Assembly (NCBI GenBank): GCA_045644725.1
Contig: JAZRHK010000192.1
Coordinates: 1-46,885, forward strand
Direction: 5' to 3'
From: CAAGNP01 sp045644725
GTDB lineage: Bacteria; Bacteroidota; Bacteroidia; Bacteroidales; UBA932
Length of the DNA stretch: 46,885 nucleotides
Shown: piece after piece, positions 1 to 8,929 of the stretch
How the letters are laid out: each line of letters starts with the position of its first letter
Numbering within the stretch: the stretch's first letter is position 1
Program-made: the position numbers and the translations under genes
Notes under the pieces: model-generated
What the model was told of the DNA's origin: nothing
The model's database searches: none
Seen by the model: the letters and a program-made list of their open reading frames with translations, nothing else

Positions 1-724
1 CAAGATAGACTTCGACCCCCTCTTCAATCCTTTTGATTCAATTCCGCTCCACATAACCCCTGTTGAACCTGCCAAGGGATATTCTGTCCCGACATCCTCT
101 TCAGAGCCTGTGGTAGAGGGGTACGGAGAGGTTTTTGAAGAGAAGATATCAGACAGCCGCACCATTATCCAGATACAGGGCAAGTACCTTCTGACACCTG
201 TCAAATCGGGACTCTTGCTCATCCACATAGGGAGAGCCAGAGAACGTATCCTGTACGAAAAATATTTGAGATTGCTAGACAATTGCACTCCACTTCCACA
301 AGAGAGTCTGTTCCCTACTACCCTTGAGTTGGATGCCATTTCGTATTCACTGCTGGATGAAGCACAGGCTCTGCTTTTGAAGATCGGCTTTGACATCTCT
401 TTCCTTCAGGACCACACTATATCGGTAAATGGACTTCCTGAGGGATATTCTACAGATATACCATCTGTCAGGAACAGTATAGATGAGCTGGTCATTCTCC
501 TTTCTGACCATGGGATGGACGCACTTGCCGGAGCGGACGGAAGACATGAAGTGGCCCTCTCGCTTGCAAAGTCAGGAGCAAAGGGATCACTCTTCCATAT
601 GAGCCAGCTTGAGGCACAATTCTTGATTGATTCACTGTTTGCATGCACAGAACCTGACAGAACCCCAGACGGAAGAGTATGCATGTCGATAATAACAACT
701 GACGATTTGGATAAAAAATTATAA
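1..724 (+). CDS. mutL: DNA mismatch repair protein MutL, C-terminal part (5' truncated by window)
   Basis: The frame is open from the first bases of the window and ends in TAA at 722-724, so only about 240 C-terminal residues are seen; the ATPase domain lies outside. A proline/serine-rich linker (KIDFDPLFNPF...) is followed by the MutL dimerisation domain, recognised by IIQIQGKYLLTPVKSG, the LFAC segment and the TPDGR motif near the end. MutL couples MutS mismatch recognition to strand incision or helicase loading. Where relatives carry an endonuclease-type DQHxA stretch, this protein reads HIGRARER, so the metal-binding aspartate and histidine appear to be missing. The rhomboid gene starts 4 bp downstream, suggesting co-transcription. 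Family assignment is good. Loss of nuclease activity is an inference. Confidence 0.85.
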   Translation, partial: KIDFDPLFNPFDSIPLHITPVEPAKGYSVPTSSSEPVVEGYGEVFEEKISDSRTIIQIQGKYLLTPVKSGLLLIHIGRARERILYEKYLRLLDNCTPLPQESLFPTTLELDAISYSLLDEAQALLLKIGFDISFLQDHTISVNGLPEGYSTDIPSVRNSIDELVILLSDHGMDALAGADGRHEVALSLAKSGAKGSLFHMSQLEAQFLIDSLFACTEPDRTPDGRVCMSIITTDDLDKKL

Positions 725-728
725 TACA

Positions 729-1412
729 ATGTTTGGAAACTCTTTCGGTTCAAACACCACTCCGGTAGTGAAGAACCTCATTATAATAAATGTCATAATG
801 CTCCTGTTCACTATGTTTACAGGAGATTTCATGTACAAATATTTTGCCCTCTACTATGTGGAGTCTGAATGGTTCAGCCCATACCAGATCATCACCCATA
901 TGTTCATGCACGGAGGATTCTGGCATCTGTTCTTCAACATGTATACCCTCTACATTTTCGGCACATTGCTAGAGAACATTTGGGGAAGCAAAAAATTCTT
1001 CCTCTATTACATGATAACAGGTCTTGGTGCAGCATTCCTCCACGAGCTTGTTATGTTTTTCCAGGCTGAGAGTTATACCACAGCCATTGCAGCAGGAGAC
1101 ATGTATGCTAGCATGAAACTAAAAGTCCTGATGCTTACCCCTACCGTGGGTGCATCTGGAGCCATATATGGTCTTCTTTTGGCATATGGCATGATGTTCC
1201 CCAATAATATAATGAGACTTATATTTCCACCTATAGCACTAAAGGCCAAGTGGTTCGTACTTATATTCGGCATAATTGAATTCACATCCGGGCTATCGGG
1301 AACCATGGGCAATTCAGGAGACAACATAGCGCACTTCGCTCACCTGGGAGGTATGCTGTTTGGTATCATAATGATCCTTTACTGGAAGAAAATGAACCGT
1401 CTTTACAACTAA
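729..1412 (+). CDS. Rhomboid family intramembrane serine protease
   Basis: This 227-residue polytopic membrane protein has the rhomboid core: HGGFWHLFFN (61-70, the HxxxN oxyanion-side motif), the catalytic serine S143 in GASG (141-144), and the catalytic histidine H205 in AHLGG. Rhomboids cleave transmembrane helices within the bilayer of the inner membrane; the substrate cannot be told from sequence. A longer loop of about 30 residues (110-140) before the GASG motif is the main departure from minimal rhomboids. The gene sits 4 bp after mutL and 14 bp before the next gene, so it is probably in the same transcription unit. Confidence 0.9.
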   Translation: MFGNSFGSNTTPVVKNLIIINVIMLLFTMFTGDFMYKYFALYYVESEWFSPYQIITHMFMHGGFWHLFFNMYTLYIFGTLLENIWGSKKFFLYYMITGLGAAFLHELVMFFQAESYTTAIAAGDMYASMKLKVLMLTPTVGASGAIYGLLLAYGMMFPNNIMRLIFPPIALKAKWFVLIFGIIEFTSGLSGTMGNSGDNIAHFAHLGGMLFGIIMILYWKKMNRLYN

Positions 1413-1426
1413 TTGTCCGCTGAGTC

Positions 1427-2509
1427 ATGGCTAAGAAGAAGAAAAGGATAAGCCTGATGGGAATACTGTTCCGCATAGCAGTAGCTGTAGCAGCGATAGC
1501 TTTGTTCCTTTCATACATATCCATTTTTTTCAACCCTGCCAAGTTATGGTTCATCGGACTCTTCGGACTCTACTACATACCTATTGTCATCATAAATGTC
1601 ATCCTCCTCTCCATGGCTGTAGTAAGGTGGTCCACATCCGCTTTTCTGCCCATAATAGTTCTGCTTCCTTCACTATTTTTCCTTAGGCACTTCGTCAATT
1701 TCCACGAAACCAATCAACCTCCAACGGATAACTGCTACAAGATTCTGACCTACAATGTAGGCCAGTTTTCTTCAGGAGAGATGGACATAGAGCGACAGGT
1801 ATGCAAAAGGCAAGTAGCCTCGTTTATAGAAAATGAAAAACCGGATGTTGTGTGCCTGCAGGAATTCTATACTGACAATCCTGCCAATATAAAGAGCACT
1901 CTTCCCGGCTATCCGTACAAACACTATCATTTTATCCGGATCAGGAAGAATTACTACTTTGGCAACATGATAGCAAGTAAAAAGCCAATACTTTCCAAGG
2001 GGGAGATAACATTTCCACAAAGCACAAATCTTTCGATTTATGCAGACATCAAAATGGATGGGGAGATTCTCAGAGTATACAACAATCACCTTGAATCCTA
2101 TAGTCTGTCCCCCTCTGCCCTTATAAAGAGGCTACGCAACGGGACACACAGACTCTCTGACGAGATAAAGGAGGTCCACACAAAAATGAGAACATCCAAC
2201 ATTAAAAGAGCTGACCAGGTAAACAAAATCCTCCGACACATTCGCACAAGTTCGTACAAATCAATAATTTGCGGAGATTTCAATGACACGCCCATGTCAT
2301 ACACTTACCAACAACTCCGCAAAGTATCCAAAGACACCTTTCTGGAGGCAGGGAGAGGATTCAGTTCTACTTACTCATTCCTGTGGCCACTCCTCAGGAT
2401 AGACTACATTCTCGTGCCTGACAGCTACAAAGTCCATAGTCACACTACACCCAAAAACGGATACTCAGACCATTATCCAGTAATAACAGAAATACATCAA
2501 AACATATGA
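1427..2509 (+). CDS. Membrane-anchored endonuclease/exonuclease/phosphatase family protein
   Basis: The 360-residue protein starts with a lysine-rich cytoplasmic tail and three hydrophobic segments (about 9-31, 39-66, 71-90). A soluble EEP-fold domain follows with the usual metal and catalytic motifs: LTYNVGQF (107-114), LQEF with E146, NNHLESY, GDFND, and the terminal SDHYPV (347-352). The family covers DNA/RNA nucleases, sphingomyelinases and inositol phosphatases, so the substrate is open. Its position next to a rhomboid and a tRNA-modification gene does not narrow this. The stop overlaps the next start by 4 bp (ATGA), implying translational coupling. Confidence 0.85.
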   Translation: MAKKKKRISLMGILFRIAVAVAAIALFLSYISIFFNPAKLWFIGLFGLYYIPIVIINVILLSMAVVRWSTSAFLPIIVLLPSLFFLRHFVNFHETNQPPTDNCYKILTYNVGQFSSGEMDIERQVCKRQVASFIENEKPDVVCLQEFYTDNPANIKSTLPGYPYKHYHFIRIRKNYYFGNMIASKKPILSKGEITFPQSTNLSIYADIKMDGEILRVYNNHLESYSLSPSALIKRLRNGTHRLSDEIKEVHTKMRTSNIKRADQVNKILRHIRTSSYKSIICGDFNDTPMSYTYQQLRKVSKDTFLEAGRGFSSTYSFLWPLLRIDYILVPDSYKVHSHTTPKNGYSDHYPVITEIHQNI

Positions 2510-3072
2510 AAGAGGCAATCAAACAAGCTGTAGAAGTTCTCAACAATGGTGGAATCATCCTCTACCCCACAGACACCATCTGGGGGATAGGCTGTGACGC
2601 CACCAACCAGGAAGCTGTGGAAAAAATCTACAAAATCAAACAGAGGGCAGACTCCAAAAGTCTTGTGGTCCTTGCAGGAGATCTTGATATGATAGCAAGA
2701 TACGTGAAAGAGATCCCCGAGATGGCCATCACTCTGGTGGAAATTACAGACAAACCCCTCACCATCATCTACCCCGAGGCTGTAGGACTCGCCTCAAATG
2801 TGGTGGCTGAAGACGGCACTGTCGCCATCCGTGTCCCTTCTGGCAATGAGTTCTGCTCCCAGCTTCTCAGAACATTCCGCAAGCCCATTGTCTCCACCTC
2901 TGCAAACATCTCCGGGGAGAAGTCTCCGGTGCATCTGAAAGATGTGTCTGAGGCCATCTCGTCAGCTGCAGACTGGACAGCACAGCCATCGTGGGATGCA
3001 GGTGCCACAGGCAAAGCCTCTTCAATAATAAAACTTGGCCTCAACTCAGAGGTAAAAATCATCAGGGAATAA
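2506..3072 (+). CDS. tsaC: L-threonylcarbamoyladenylate synthase (TsaC/Sua5/YciO family)
   Basis: This family makes threonylcarbamoyl-AMP from threonine, bicarbonate and ATP, the first step of the t6A37 modification in ANN-decoding tRNAs. At 188 residues it is the short TsaC form without the C-terminal Sua5 domain. Visible signatures are GGIILYPTDTIWGIGCDA at 15-32, a basic KxxR patch (K44, R47, K51) that binds the nucleotide, and VSTSANISG. YciO paralogues look similar, but no other TsaC candidate is in the window, and tsaE is encoded at 10107-10523. The start overlaps the preceding stop by 4 bp and its TAA overlaps the rsmE ATG (TAATG). Confidence 0.88.
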   Translation: MKEAIKQAVEVLNNGGIILYPTDTIWGIGCDATNQEAVEKIYKIKQRADSKSLVVLAGDLDMIARYVKEIPEMAITLVEITDKPLTIIYPEAVGLASNVVAEDGTVAIRVPSGNEFCSQLLRTFRKPIVSTSANISGEKSPVHLKDVSEAISSAADWTAQPSWDAGATGKASSIIKLGLNSEVKIIRE

Positions 3073-3824
3073 TGGAAGTATTCTATTCCAACAGTATCTC
3101 CGACGGGAAAATATATCTCTCTGCTGAAGAGACCACACACTGCATCAAGGTGCTCAGGCACAAGGTGGGGGATGAGGTGAAGGTGAGCGGAGGGGACGGG
3201 AACCTCTACCGCTGCATCATAGATGACATAAGCGGCAAAAGTGCAGAGCTCTCGATCATATCGGTGGAGGGGGGATTTGGCAAACACCCCTACTATCTAC
3301 ATATTGCGGTAGCCCCTACCAAAAATATTGACCGCTACGAGTGGTTCCTGGAGAAAGCCACCGAGGTGGGAATTGATGCCATCACCCCTATTCTCTGCGC
3401 ACACTCTGAGAGAAAAGTGGTAAAGGAGGAGCGTCAGGAGAGGGTAATCATCGCAGCCGCCAAGCAATCCCTCAAGGGGGAGATACCCGCAGCAGCACCA
3501 TTGATCCCCGTCAAGGAGTTCATAGACTCGGTCAGGAACTTCGATGGGGGCAAATATATATGCTATTGCGACAGCGAACTGATAAATGCAGAGGGAGAGG
3601 CAATACCGCGCATCCCCATTACAGAGGCCATCAGGAGACAGACTACCAATAACCCGGAGCTCCGCTCAATAGTGCTCATTGGCCCCGAAGGCGATTTCTC
3701 CCTCGAAGAGATCCACCACGCTGCTGCAGCCGGCTTCACACCGGTCAGCCTCGGCGAATCGCGCCTCCGCACCGAAACCGCCGCCCTCACCGTTACACTG
3801 GCGCACTATATCCATTGTCTGTAG
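3072..3824 (+). CDS. rsmE: 16S rRNA (uracil1498-N3)-methyltransferase RsmE
   Basis: RsmE methylates U1498 of 16S rRNA using S-adenosylmethionine. The 250-residue product has an N-terminal PUA-like part (HCIKVLRHKVGD) and a SPOUT methyltransferase domain with IGPEGDFSLEEI and SLGESRLRTETAA, the knotted SAM-binding segments of the family. A longer frame opens at 2991, but the first 27 codons lie inside tsaC. The ATG at 3072, fused to the upstream stop as TAATG, gives the usual RsmE start. It is the last gene of the plus-strand run and is followed by a hairpin at 3862-3893. Confidence 0.92.
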   Translation: MEVFYSNSISDGKIYLSAEETTHCIKVLRHKVGDEVKVSGGDGNLYRCIIDDISGKSAELSIISVEGGFGKHPYYLHIAVAPTKNIDRYEWFLEKATEVGIDAITPILCAHSERKVVKEERQERVIIAAAKQSLKGEIPAAAPLIPVKEFIDSVRNFDGGKYICYCDSELINAEGEAIPRIPITEAIRRQTTNNPELRSIVLIGPEGDFSLEEIHHAAAAGFTPVSLGESRLRTETAALTVTLAHYIHCL

Positions 3825-3861
3825 AGCGACCTGCTGCTTCTGCAGAGGAATATCCAACAAT

Positions 3862-3893
3862 AATACCGGCCTCTCCATATGGAAGCCGGTATT
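3862..3893. terminator. Hairpin between convergent rsmE and pnuC
   Basis: AATACCGGC (3862-3870) pairs perfectly with GCCGGTATT (3885-3893), with a small TCC/GGA palindrome inside the loop. It lies 37 bp after the rsmE stop and 140 bp after the pnuC stop, between two convergent genes. There is only a short T-run on either side, so termination in both directions is likely but not certain. Confidence 0.55.
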
Positions 3894-3907
3894 TCTATAC
3901 CGTCACA

Positions 3908-4015
3908 CAAGAAATCGGGCAAAAACTTGCGGGTGTGTGGTGAAATGAAGGCTTTTCGGCCCAATTCGCGGACACACCGGCAAGAAATCACGCAAAAACT
4001 CGCATGTGTGCGTGG
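3908..4015. repeat. Imperfect direct repeat, two copies 73 bp apart
   Basis: Copy 1 (3908-3940) and copy 2 (3981-4015) share CAAGAAATC, then GCAAAAACT, then GC and a GTGTG tail. Each copy is flanked by CACAC on its left, so each could fold on itself with its GTGTG end. This fills most of the 211 bp gap between convergent rsmE and pnuC; no gene is apparent there. Confidence 0.5.
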
Positions 4016-4035
4016 AAGATGAATTTGTTAGCGGA

Positions 4036-4716
4036 TTATTTTGACAACTTCAGCCACACTCTGTAGCCATTGATGGAGTTGGCTGTGTAGAAGAGCCACA
4101 TTATGAGCATAAGGGCTGCGTGCGGTTCGTGTGCGATGGTGAACTGGAGCCAGATGTAGACAGATACCAGGTTTACGAGGATCCAGAGGATCCACTGCTC
4201 CATATATGCATTGACCATCAGGAGCATAGCTATAATAGAGACTATAGTGGTAATGGCATCTTTGACCGGATAGGGGTCTCCTGCTTTGGCCAGGACTAAA
4301 GCACCTATAGCTGTGGTGAGAACTGTGGCGACTCCCCAGACAGCCCTTTGCTTCCAGGAGAGTCTCCGTCCATCCACTTGACTCGAGTTCTCTACATTTC
4401 CCCTCTTTCTCCAACTGAAGAATCCGATGAACTGCATCGGCACATAGTAGAGGGCGTTCAGGGCAAAGTCCCCGTAGAGTTGGGAATTGAACGATATATA
4501 GGCATAGAGGGAGACATTTACCAAACCGAAAAGATAGTTTACAATACTGCCCTTTGCACACAGCACCACATTAATCAGCCCTGCGATGGCAGCTACCATC
4601 CCCAGGAAGTCCCACTCCCCGCTTAAAAAGGAATATATAACACTACAAGCCACCACTCCGACTATCAGAAAATAGTCGAAGGGGGCAAGTGTGCTATAAA
4701 TTTTTGATTTAGTCAT
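4036..4716 (-). CDS. pnuC: PnuC-family nicotinamide riboside (or related vitamin) transporter
   Basis: This 226-residue protein has six to seven hydrophobic helices and the PnuC hallmarks: GLVNVSLYAYISF, LNALYYVPMQFIGFFSW, and a late LVSVYIWL helix. PnuC proteins move uncharged vitamin precursors across the inner membrane by facilitated diffusion, trapped by later phosphorylation. Some Bacteroidota members are thiamine transporters (PnuT), normally beside a TonB receptor and thiamine pyrophosphokinase. Neither is here, so nicotinamide riboside is the default guess. Its start overlaps the end of the S9 peptidase gene by 8 bp, so it is the last gene of a long minus-strand run. Confidence 0.85.
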   Translation of the reverse strand: MTKSKIYSTLAPFDYFLIVGVVACSVIYSFLSGEWDFLGMVAAIAGLINVVLCAKGSIVNYLFGLVNVSLYAYISFNSQLYGDFALNALYYVPMQFIGFFSWRKRGNVENSSQVDGRRLSWKQRAVWGVATVLTTAIGALVLAKAGDPYPVKDAITTIVSIIAMLLMVNAYMEQWILWILVNLVSVYIWLQFTIAHEPHAALMLIMWLFYTANSINGYRVWLKLSK

Positions 4717-7180
4717 TGTTCATTTGGGAGATATCCACTGTATTCTCAAAATCTTCAAGAAGATATCTGCTATAGAAGTCAGCCATCCTCCAGAAGAAAT
4801 ACTCTGTCATATCACCAAAGCCGTGTCTCTGGCCAGGGAGATATAGCATTTCGAAACGTTTGTTTGCCCTGATAAGAGCATTTACCACTCTGGTAGTGTT
4901 GGCAGGGTGAACATTGTGATCTATGTCACCGTGAACAAGTACAAGTCTACCTTTAAGGTTCTTTGCAAGTTCGTGGTTTTTCTTGATATCATATTTGAAA
5001 GTGGTATCACCTTTCTCTGTAACCACCTCTTTCACACCATGGTGAGTCTCACTCCACCAGCGGTTGTAGATACTGTTGTCGTGGTTACCGGCGCAAGATA
5101 CAGCCACTTTGTAGAAATCAGGATATGTAAGGATGGCTGCAGTAGACATAAATCCGCCACCTGAGTGACCGTGGATACCCACTCTATTGATATCGATGAA
5201 GCTATGGCGGGCAGCCAACTGCTGTGCTGCCACTTTTTGATCTTCAAGACCATAGTCACGAAGATTTCCATAACCGAAGTTGTGGTACCATTTTGAGCGG
5301 TTAGGGTGACCGCCACGGTTACCTACTGTTACTACGATGAAACCGATTTGAGCCAAACGGTCGATTCTGTCCATACCCTTACTCCATGAGTAGTTTGTTG
5401 CCTCAGTTTGTGGACCAGGATATACATACTCGATAATAGGATATACTTTGGTAGAGTCGAAATCGTAAGGTTTGTACATTACACCGTGCAAATCGGTAAC
5501 ACCATCAGCAGCTTTAACCACAAATGTCTCAGGGAATTTGTAACCGGCCATGAACAACTGGCTGAAGTCAGCAGTCTCAAGATCCATCACCTTTCTACCC
5601 ATATTGTCATACAATGTATTTGTAGGGACAGCATCTACCCTTGATGCGCTGCTTACAAAGAACTTGGCATCATCACTCATAAATGATCTGGTATCGTAGT
5701 TGCCATCATTGAGGAGCTTCATACCTGTACCGTCGAAGTTGATTCGGTAAAGGTGCTCATAGTATGGATTCTCTTTTTTGTTTACACCGTGAGCCCTGAA
5801 ATATACCACTCTGGCCACTTCATCCACAGCCACTACATCCTCCACGTGCCATGCACCTTTTGTGATGGCATTTTTAAGTTTGCCATCAGCACCGTAAAGG
5901 TAAAGGTGTGCCCAACCGTTTTTCTCTGACCAATGGATAAGCTCTTTGGTCTTTTTGACCTCCCTCAATGAGCGGGTTTCAATGTATGTATTCAATCTCT
6001 CTTCAATCACTACTCTAGCAGTATCATCTCCAAGGGTAACTTTACAAACATCCACTCTATGAAGGTCTCTGCTCAAGCGTGTCAAATAAAAATAATTATT
6101 ATCACCTAACCACTCAATAGAACGATAGTCCTTATACATATCTTTGTTGGCCATTGGTTTGTATGCCACATCTATAGACTGATCCTTAAATGCTGCCACA
6201 TTGATATGTCTGTAGCTTTTGTCCTCCATATTAAAAAGGAGTGTGTAGGTTTTTGGACCTGGCTCACCAGGCATCTGGTATTTATATGCCTCCAGCTTAG
6301 GGCGTTTCTCTGATACAGCATCGATAACCCAAAGCTCTTTCACCTCGGACATGTCGTATTTGTTCATAACGAAATGTTTGGAATCTGGAGACCATGCTGC
6401 ATATATTCTGTAACGCTTGGTTGTATCCCTGTCATCAACTATACCTTTGTAATCATCACCGCCATAAGCACAAGCTTTTGTACCGTCGGTAGTCAAGCGG
6501 TGCTCAACGATGGTAGAATCCTTGTCATCCTCCATGATCTTGCGGAGGTTGTTCATATCGGTATAATAAAGATCATAACCCTTGGCATATACCACTACAC
6601 TGCTGTCCGGAGATATCGATGCCCAGCGTGGGTAATCTTTCTTTTTATCCTCGTCAGAGATATCTGTAAGAGTTCTGGTAGCGATGTCATATTTGAAACG
6701 GAAAAGCTTCTTCTCCATCTCAGGACGTTTTTTCTTTCCATCTTTCTCCTCTACACCTTCTCTTTTCTTCTTATCCTTTTTCTCTACTTCAAGCTTTGAC
6801 TGGATCTCAAAAGTGAAGTATTTGTCCTCCTTGAGTTGAAGTTTTTGGATAGGAATATGTTGTGCATCAAGTGGATCGTGAGTGATCTCTGTCAGCTCCA
6901 TAGCCAGTTTCTCAAGATCGAAAATAGCCGATTTGGTTTTGGCTACAGGGTCGACAATATAGTACTGTGTTCCTTCAGATGTCTTCCAGGTGTACCAGAA
7001 TTTATTTGAGTTTGCAAACCAGTTGGGACGAAGCTGGGTAGAGTATACCATCCTGTTCATCTTCTTGGGAGAGAATCTCTCGGCAAGCTCATAGTTCGCT
7101 TCAGTTACCGGAGTTTGTGCTTTGGCACCAAACGACAGCATCAAAGCGGCGATTATTAAAGCAAATGTTGTCTGTTTCAT
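4709..7180 (-). CDS. Exported S9 family prolyl oligopeptidase / dipeptidyl peptidase IV
   Basis: The product is 823 residues from the ATG at 7180. That start gives a clean signal peptide (MKQTTFALIIAALMLSFGAKAQ), whereas the in-frame ATG at 7234 would run into the upstream gene. An N-terminal beta-propeller with a lysine/glutamate-rich insertion (KKDKKKREGVEEKDGKKK, about residue 140) precedes an alpha/beta-hydrolase domain. Nucleophile elbow GHSGGG, the acid region VHGDIDHNV and the late GQRHGF histidine form the Ser-Asp-His triad. These enzymes release X-Pro or X-Ala dipeptides in the periplasm. The gene follows the phosphodiesterase gene by 4 bp. Confidence 0.88.
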   Translation of the reverse strand: MKQTTFALIIAALMLSFGAKAQTPVTEANYELAERFSPKKMNRMVYSTQLRPNWFANSNKFWYTWKTSEGTQYYIVDPVAKTKSAIFDLEKLAMELTEITHDPLDAQHIPIQKLQLKEDKYFTFEIQSKLEVEKKDKKKREGVEEKDGKKKRPEMEKKLFRFKYDIATRTLTDISDEDKKKDYPRWASISPDSSVVVYAKGYDLYYTDMNNLRKIMEDDKDSTIVEHRLTTDGTKACAYGGDDYKGIVDDRDTTKRYRIYAAWSPDSKHFVMNKYDMSEVKELWVIDAVSEKRPKLEAYKYQMPGEPGPKTYTLLFNMEDKSYRHINVAAFKDQSIDVAYKPMANKDMYKDYRSIEWLGDNNYFYLTRLSRDLHRVDVCKVTLGDDTARVVIEERLNTYIETRSLREVKKTKELIHWSEKNGWAHLYLYGADGKLKNAITKGAWHVEDVVAVDEVARVVYFRAHGVNKKENPYYEHLYRINFDGTGMKLLNDGNYDTRSFMSDDAKFFVSSASRVDAVPTNTLYDNMGRKVMDLETADFSQLFMAGYKFPETFVVKAADGVTDLHGVMYKPYDFDSTKVYPIIEYVYPGPQTEATNYSWSKGMDRIDRLAQIGFIVVTVGNRGGHPNRSKWYHNFGYGNLRDYGLEDQKVAAQQLAARHSFIDINRVGIHGHSGGGFMSTAAILTYPDFYKVAVSCAGNHDNSIYNRWWSETHHGVKEVVTEKGDTTFKYDIKKNHELAKNLKGRLVLVHGDIDHNVHPANTTRVVNALIRANKRFEMLYLPGQRHGFGDMTEYFFWRMADFYSRYLLEDFENTVDISQMNND

Positions 7181-7184
7181 AAAT

Positions 7185-7694
7185 TTATAACGGTTTATTA
7201 TTGAATCTGTCCCATTCACCGACCTCCATCTCAACGATTTTGCCGGAATCTATCTTGAATCTTAGGGCAGTTCTCACCATATGGAAACCGGAGTTTCCTG
7301 CTGCCCCTGGATTTATTGTCATCATATCGTACTTCTTGTCATTCATCACCTTGAGGATATGTGAGTGGCCGCAGATGAAAAGGTTTGGCAAGTGTGCATT
7401 AATAAGCTCAAAGGCCTTGAATTCATACCTGCCGGGATATCCACCTATGTGCATCATAAGCACCTTCATCCCCTCACACTCAAAAACCTGGGTATAGGGG
7501 ACCCTCTGTCTGATGGGGGTTCCGTCGCAATTGCCGTAGACCCCCTTCAGAGGTTTGAATTTTGCAATGGCTGCCAATGTCTCCAAATCCCCGAAATCCC
7601 CTGCGTGCCACACCTCATCAACCGGCTCCAGAAATTCTCGGAGCTTCTCGTCGAAGGTGCAGTGGGTGTCTGATATGAGACCGATGTACTTCAT
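7185..7694 (-). CDS. YfcE/MJ0936-type metallophosphodiesterase
   Basis: This 169-residue single-domain calcineurin-like phosphoesterase shows the metal-ligand series in order: GLISDTH, HAGDFGD, YGNCDG, MHIGGYPG, FICGHSH and the C-terminal INPGAAG. Proteins of this class hydrolyse phosphodiester model substrates with Mn or Mg; the natural substrate is unknown for most. Its ATG overlaps the stop of the upstream acyltransferase as TAATG, and the S9 peptidase start is 4 bp downstream, so translation of the three is likely coupled. Confidence 0.88.
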   Translation of the reverse strand: MKYIGLISDTHCTFDEKLREFLEPVDEVWHAGDFGDLETLAAIAKFKPLKGVYGNCDGTPIRQRVPYTQVFECEGMKVLMMHIGGYPGRYEFKAFELINAHLPNLFICGHSHILKVMNDKKYDMMTINPGAAGNSGFHMVRTALRFKIDSGKIVEMEVGEWDRFNNKPL

Positions 7695-8914
7695 TAAAGT
7701 TTAATTACAATTTTCTTTTTGTACAGGAACATGGCCATAGCGGTAAACACTGCCACATAGACCAGTGCATATATCAGCGATGAAAGCTCATTGCTCTCCC
7801 CTACAATAGCGATGCAGACATTGTTGTAGAACCAGGACAATACACTCCAGCTCTTCTCCTGCACAGTTCCGTCAGCCAATACCACTTCAGATGTCCATTT
7901 GATCATCCTGCCCAGGATCTTGGAGAAAAGACCTGCCATTACGAATGCAAACAGAGGGTTCATACCCAGCGCCTTGAATGGGGTAAAAATTTTCTCTTTT
8001 CCCTTTACGTCTATCAAGTAGATGAAGAAAGCAAGCATCAGAATACTCCAACCTCCTGCATAAAGGACATATGAGCCGGTCCAAAGGGCTTTGATGATGG
8101 GATAGCAAAGGCTCCATACCAGACCGCCAGCCAAACAAAGTATACCAATAGTGTATAGCTGAGCTACCACATCAATCTTGCTGTCTGTATTGCGTATCTT
8201 GTTGCCGAGGATATATCCCAAAAGGACAGTACATGCCCCTGAAAGCATACCCAGAAGGCCCTCTGGATCAAATGGGATACCGAATCCCTTGTAGATATGG
8301 TTCTGCCCGAAAATGGCAAGATCTATCACATCTGCATTTTGGCCGGCAAGTGAGAAAGAGCCCGCAGCCCCATTTACCAGAGGTGCAGAGTGATCACCGA
8401 TAAGAAACAATACGAGCCAATGGAGTCCCATCAGAACACCCATTGAGATTATTATCTTCTTGGTAGACTTCATCCACAATGCTACAAAACCGCCCAGGAT
8501 ATAACACATCGCAATTCTCTGGAGAACACCCACTATCCTGACATGCTGCCAGTGATATACAAAATTCTCCCAGAAGGACAGATCCGGGTTAGGACTCATA
8601 GGGTAGAATGGAAATGCATTCAATCCCAATCCTACAAGAAATATGAGGATACCCCTCTTTACCAATTTTACAACACTGGTCTTATTGAGCCCATCGTTAT
8701 ATTTTGCAAACGAGAAGGCCATAGCTGCACCCACCACGAAAAGGAAAAAAGGGAACACAAGGTCTGTAGGTGTGCACCCAGCCCATGCTGCATGCCTCAA
8801 AGGTGGATAAATACGCCCCCAGGTTCCTGGATTGTTCACCAGAATCATACCGGCAACTGTCATTCCCCTAAGGACATCTAGAGCCACATATCTGTTTGTT
8901 TTTATTGTACTCAT
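7694..8914 (-). CDS. nagX: NagX-like membrane acyltransferase (DUF5009 / heparan-alpha-glucosaminide N-acetyltransferase family)
   Basis: This 406-residue polytopic protein has about ten hydrophobic helices. It opens with RYVALDVLRGMTVAGMILVNNPGTWG and carries HAAWAGCTPTDLVFPFFLF, both typical of the bacterial relatives of lysosomal HGSNAT. Such proteins are thought to acetylate amino sugars across the membrane and often sit in amino-sugar or muropeptide-use loci. Here the next gene upstream encodes a NamZ-type N-acetylmuramidase, which supports a role in peptidoglycan sugar recovery. Substrate specificity is inferred, not seen. Confidence 0.82.
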   Translation of the reverse strand: MSTIKTNRYVALDVLRGMTVAGMILVNNPGTWGRIYPPLRHAAWAGCTPTDLVFPFFLFVVGAAMAFSFAKYNDGLNKTSVVKLVKRGILIFLVGLGLNAFPFYPMSPNPDLSFWENFVYHWQHVRIVGVLQRIAMCYILGGFVALWMKSTKKIIISMGVLMGLHWLVLFLIGDHSAPLVNGAAGSFSLAGQNADVIDLAIFGQNHIYKGFGIPFDPEGLLGMLSGACTVLLGYILGNKIRNTDSKIDVVAQLYTIGILCLAGGLVWSLCYPIIKALWTGSYVLYAGGWSILMLAFFIYLIDVKGKEKIFTPFKALGMNPLFAFVMAGLFSKILGRMIKWTSEVVLADGTVQEKSWSVLSWFYNNVCIAIVGESNELSSLIYALVYVAVFTAMAMFLYKKKIVIKL

Positions 8915-8929
8915 AGTTTAAAGCATCTG

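Noticed and set aside
2991..3071. 27-residue N-terminal extension of RsmE
   Set aside because: It lies entirely inside the tsaC 3' end; the TAATG junction at 3070-3074 gives the normal start.
4036..4716. Thiamine transporter PnuT instead of PnuC
   Set aside because: No thiamine pyrophosphokinase or TonB receptor gene is next to it; specificity is left open.
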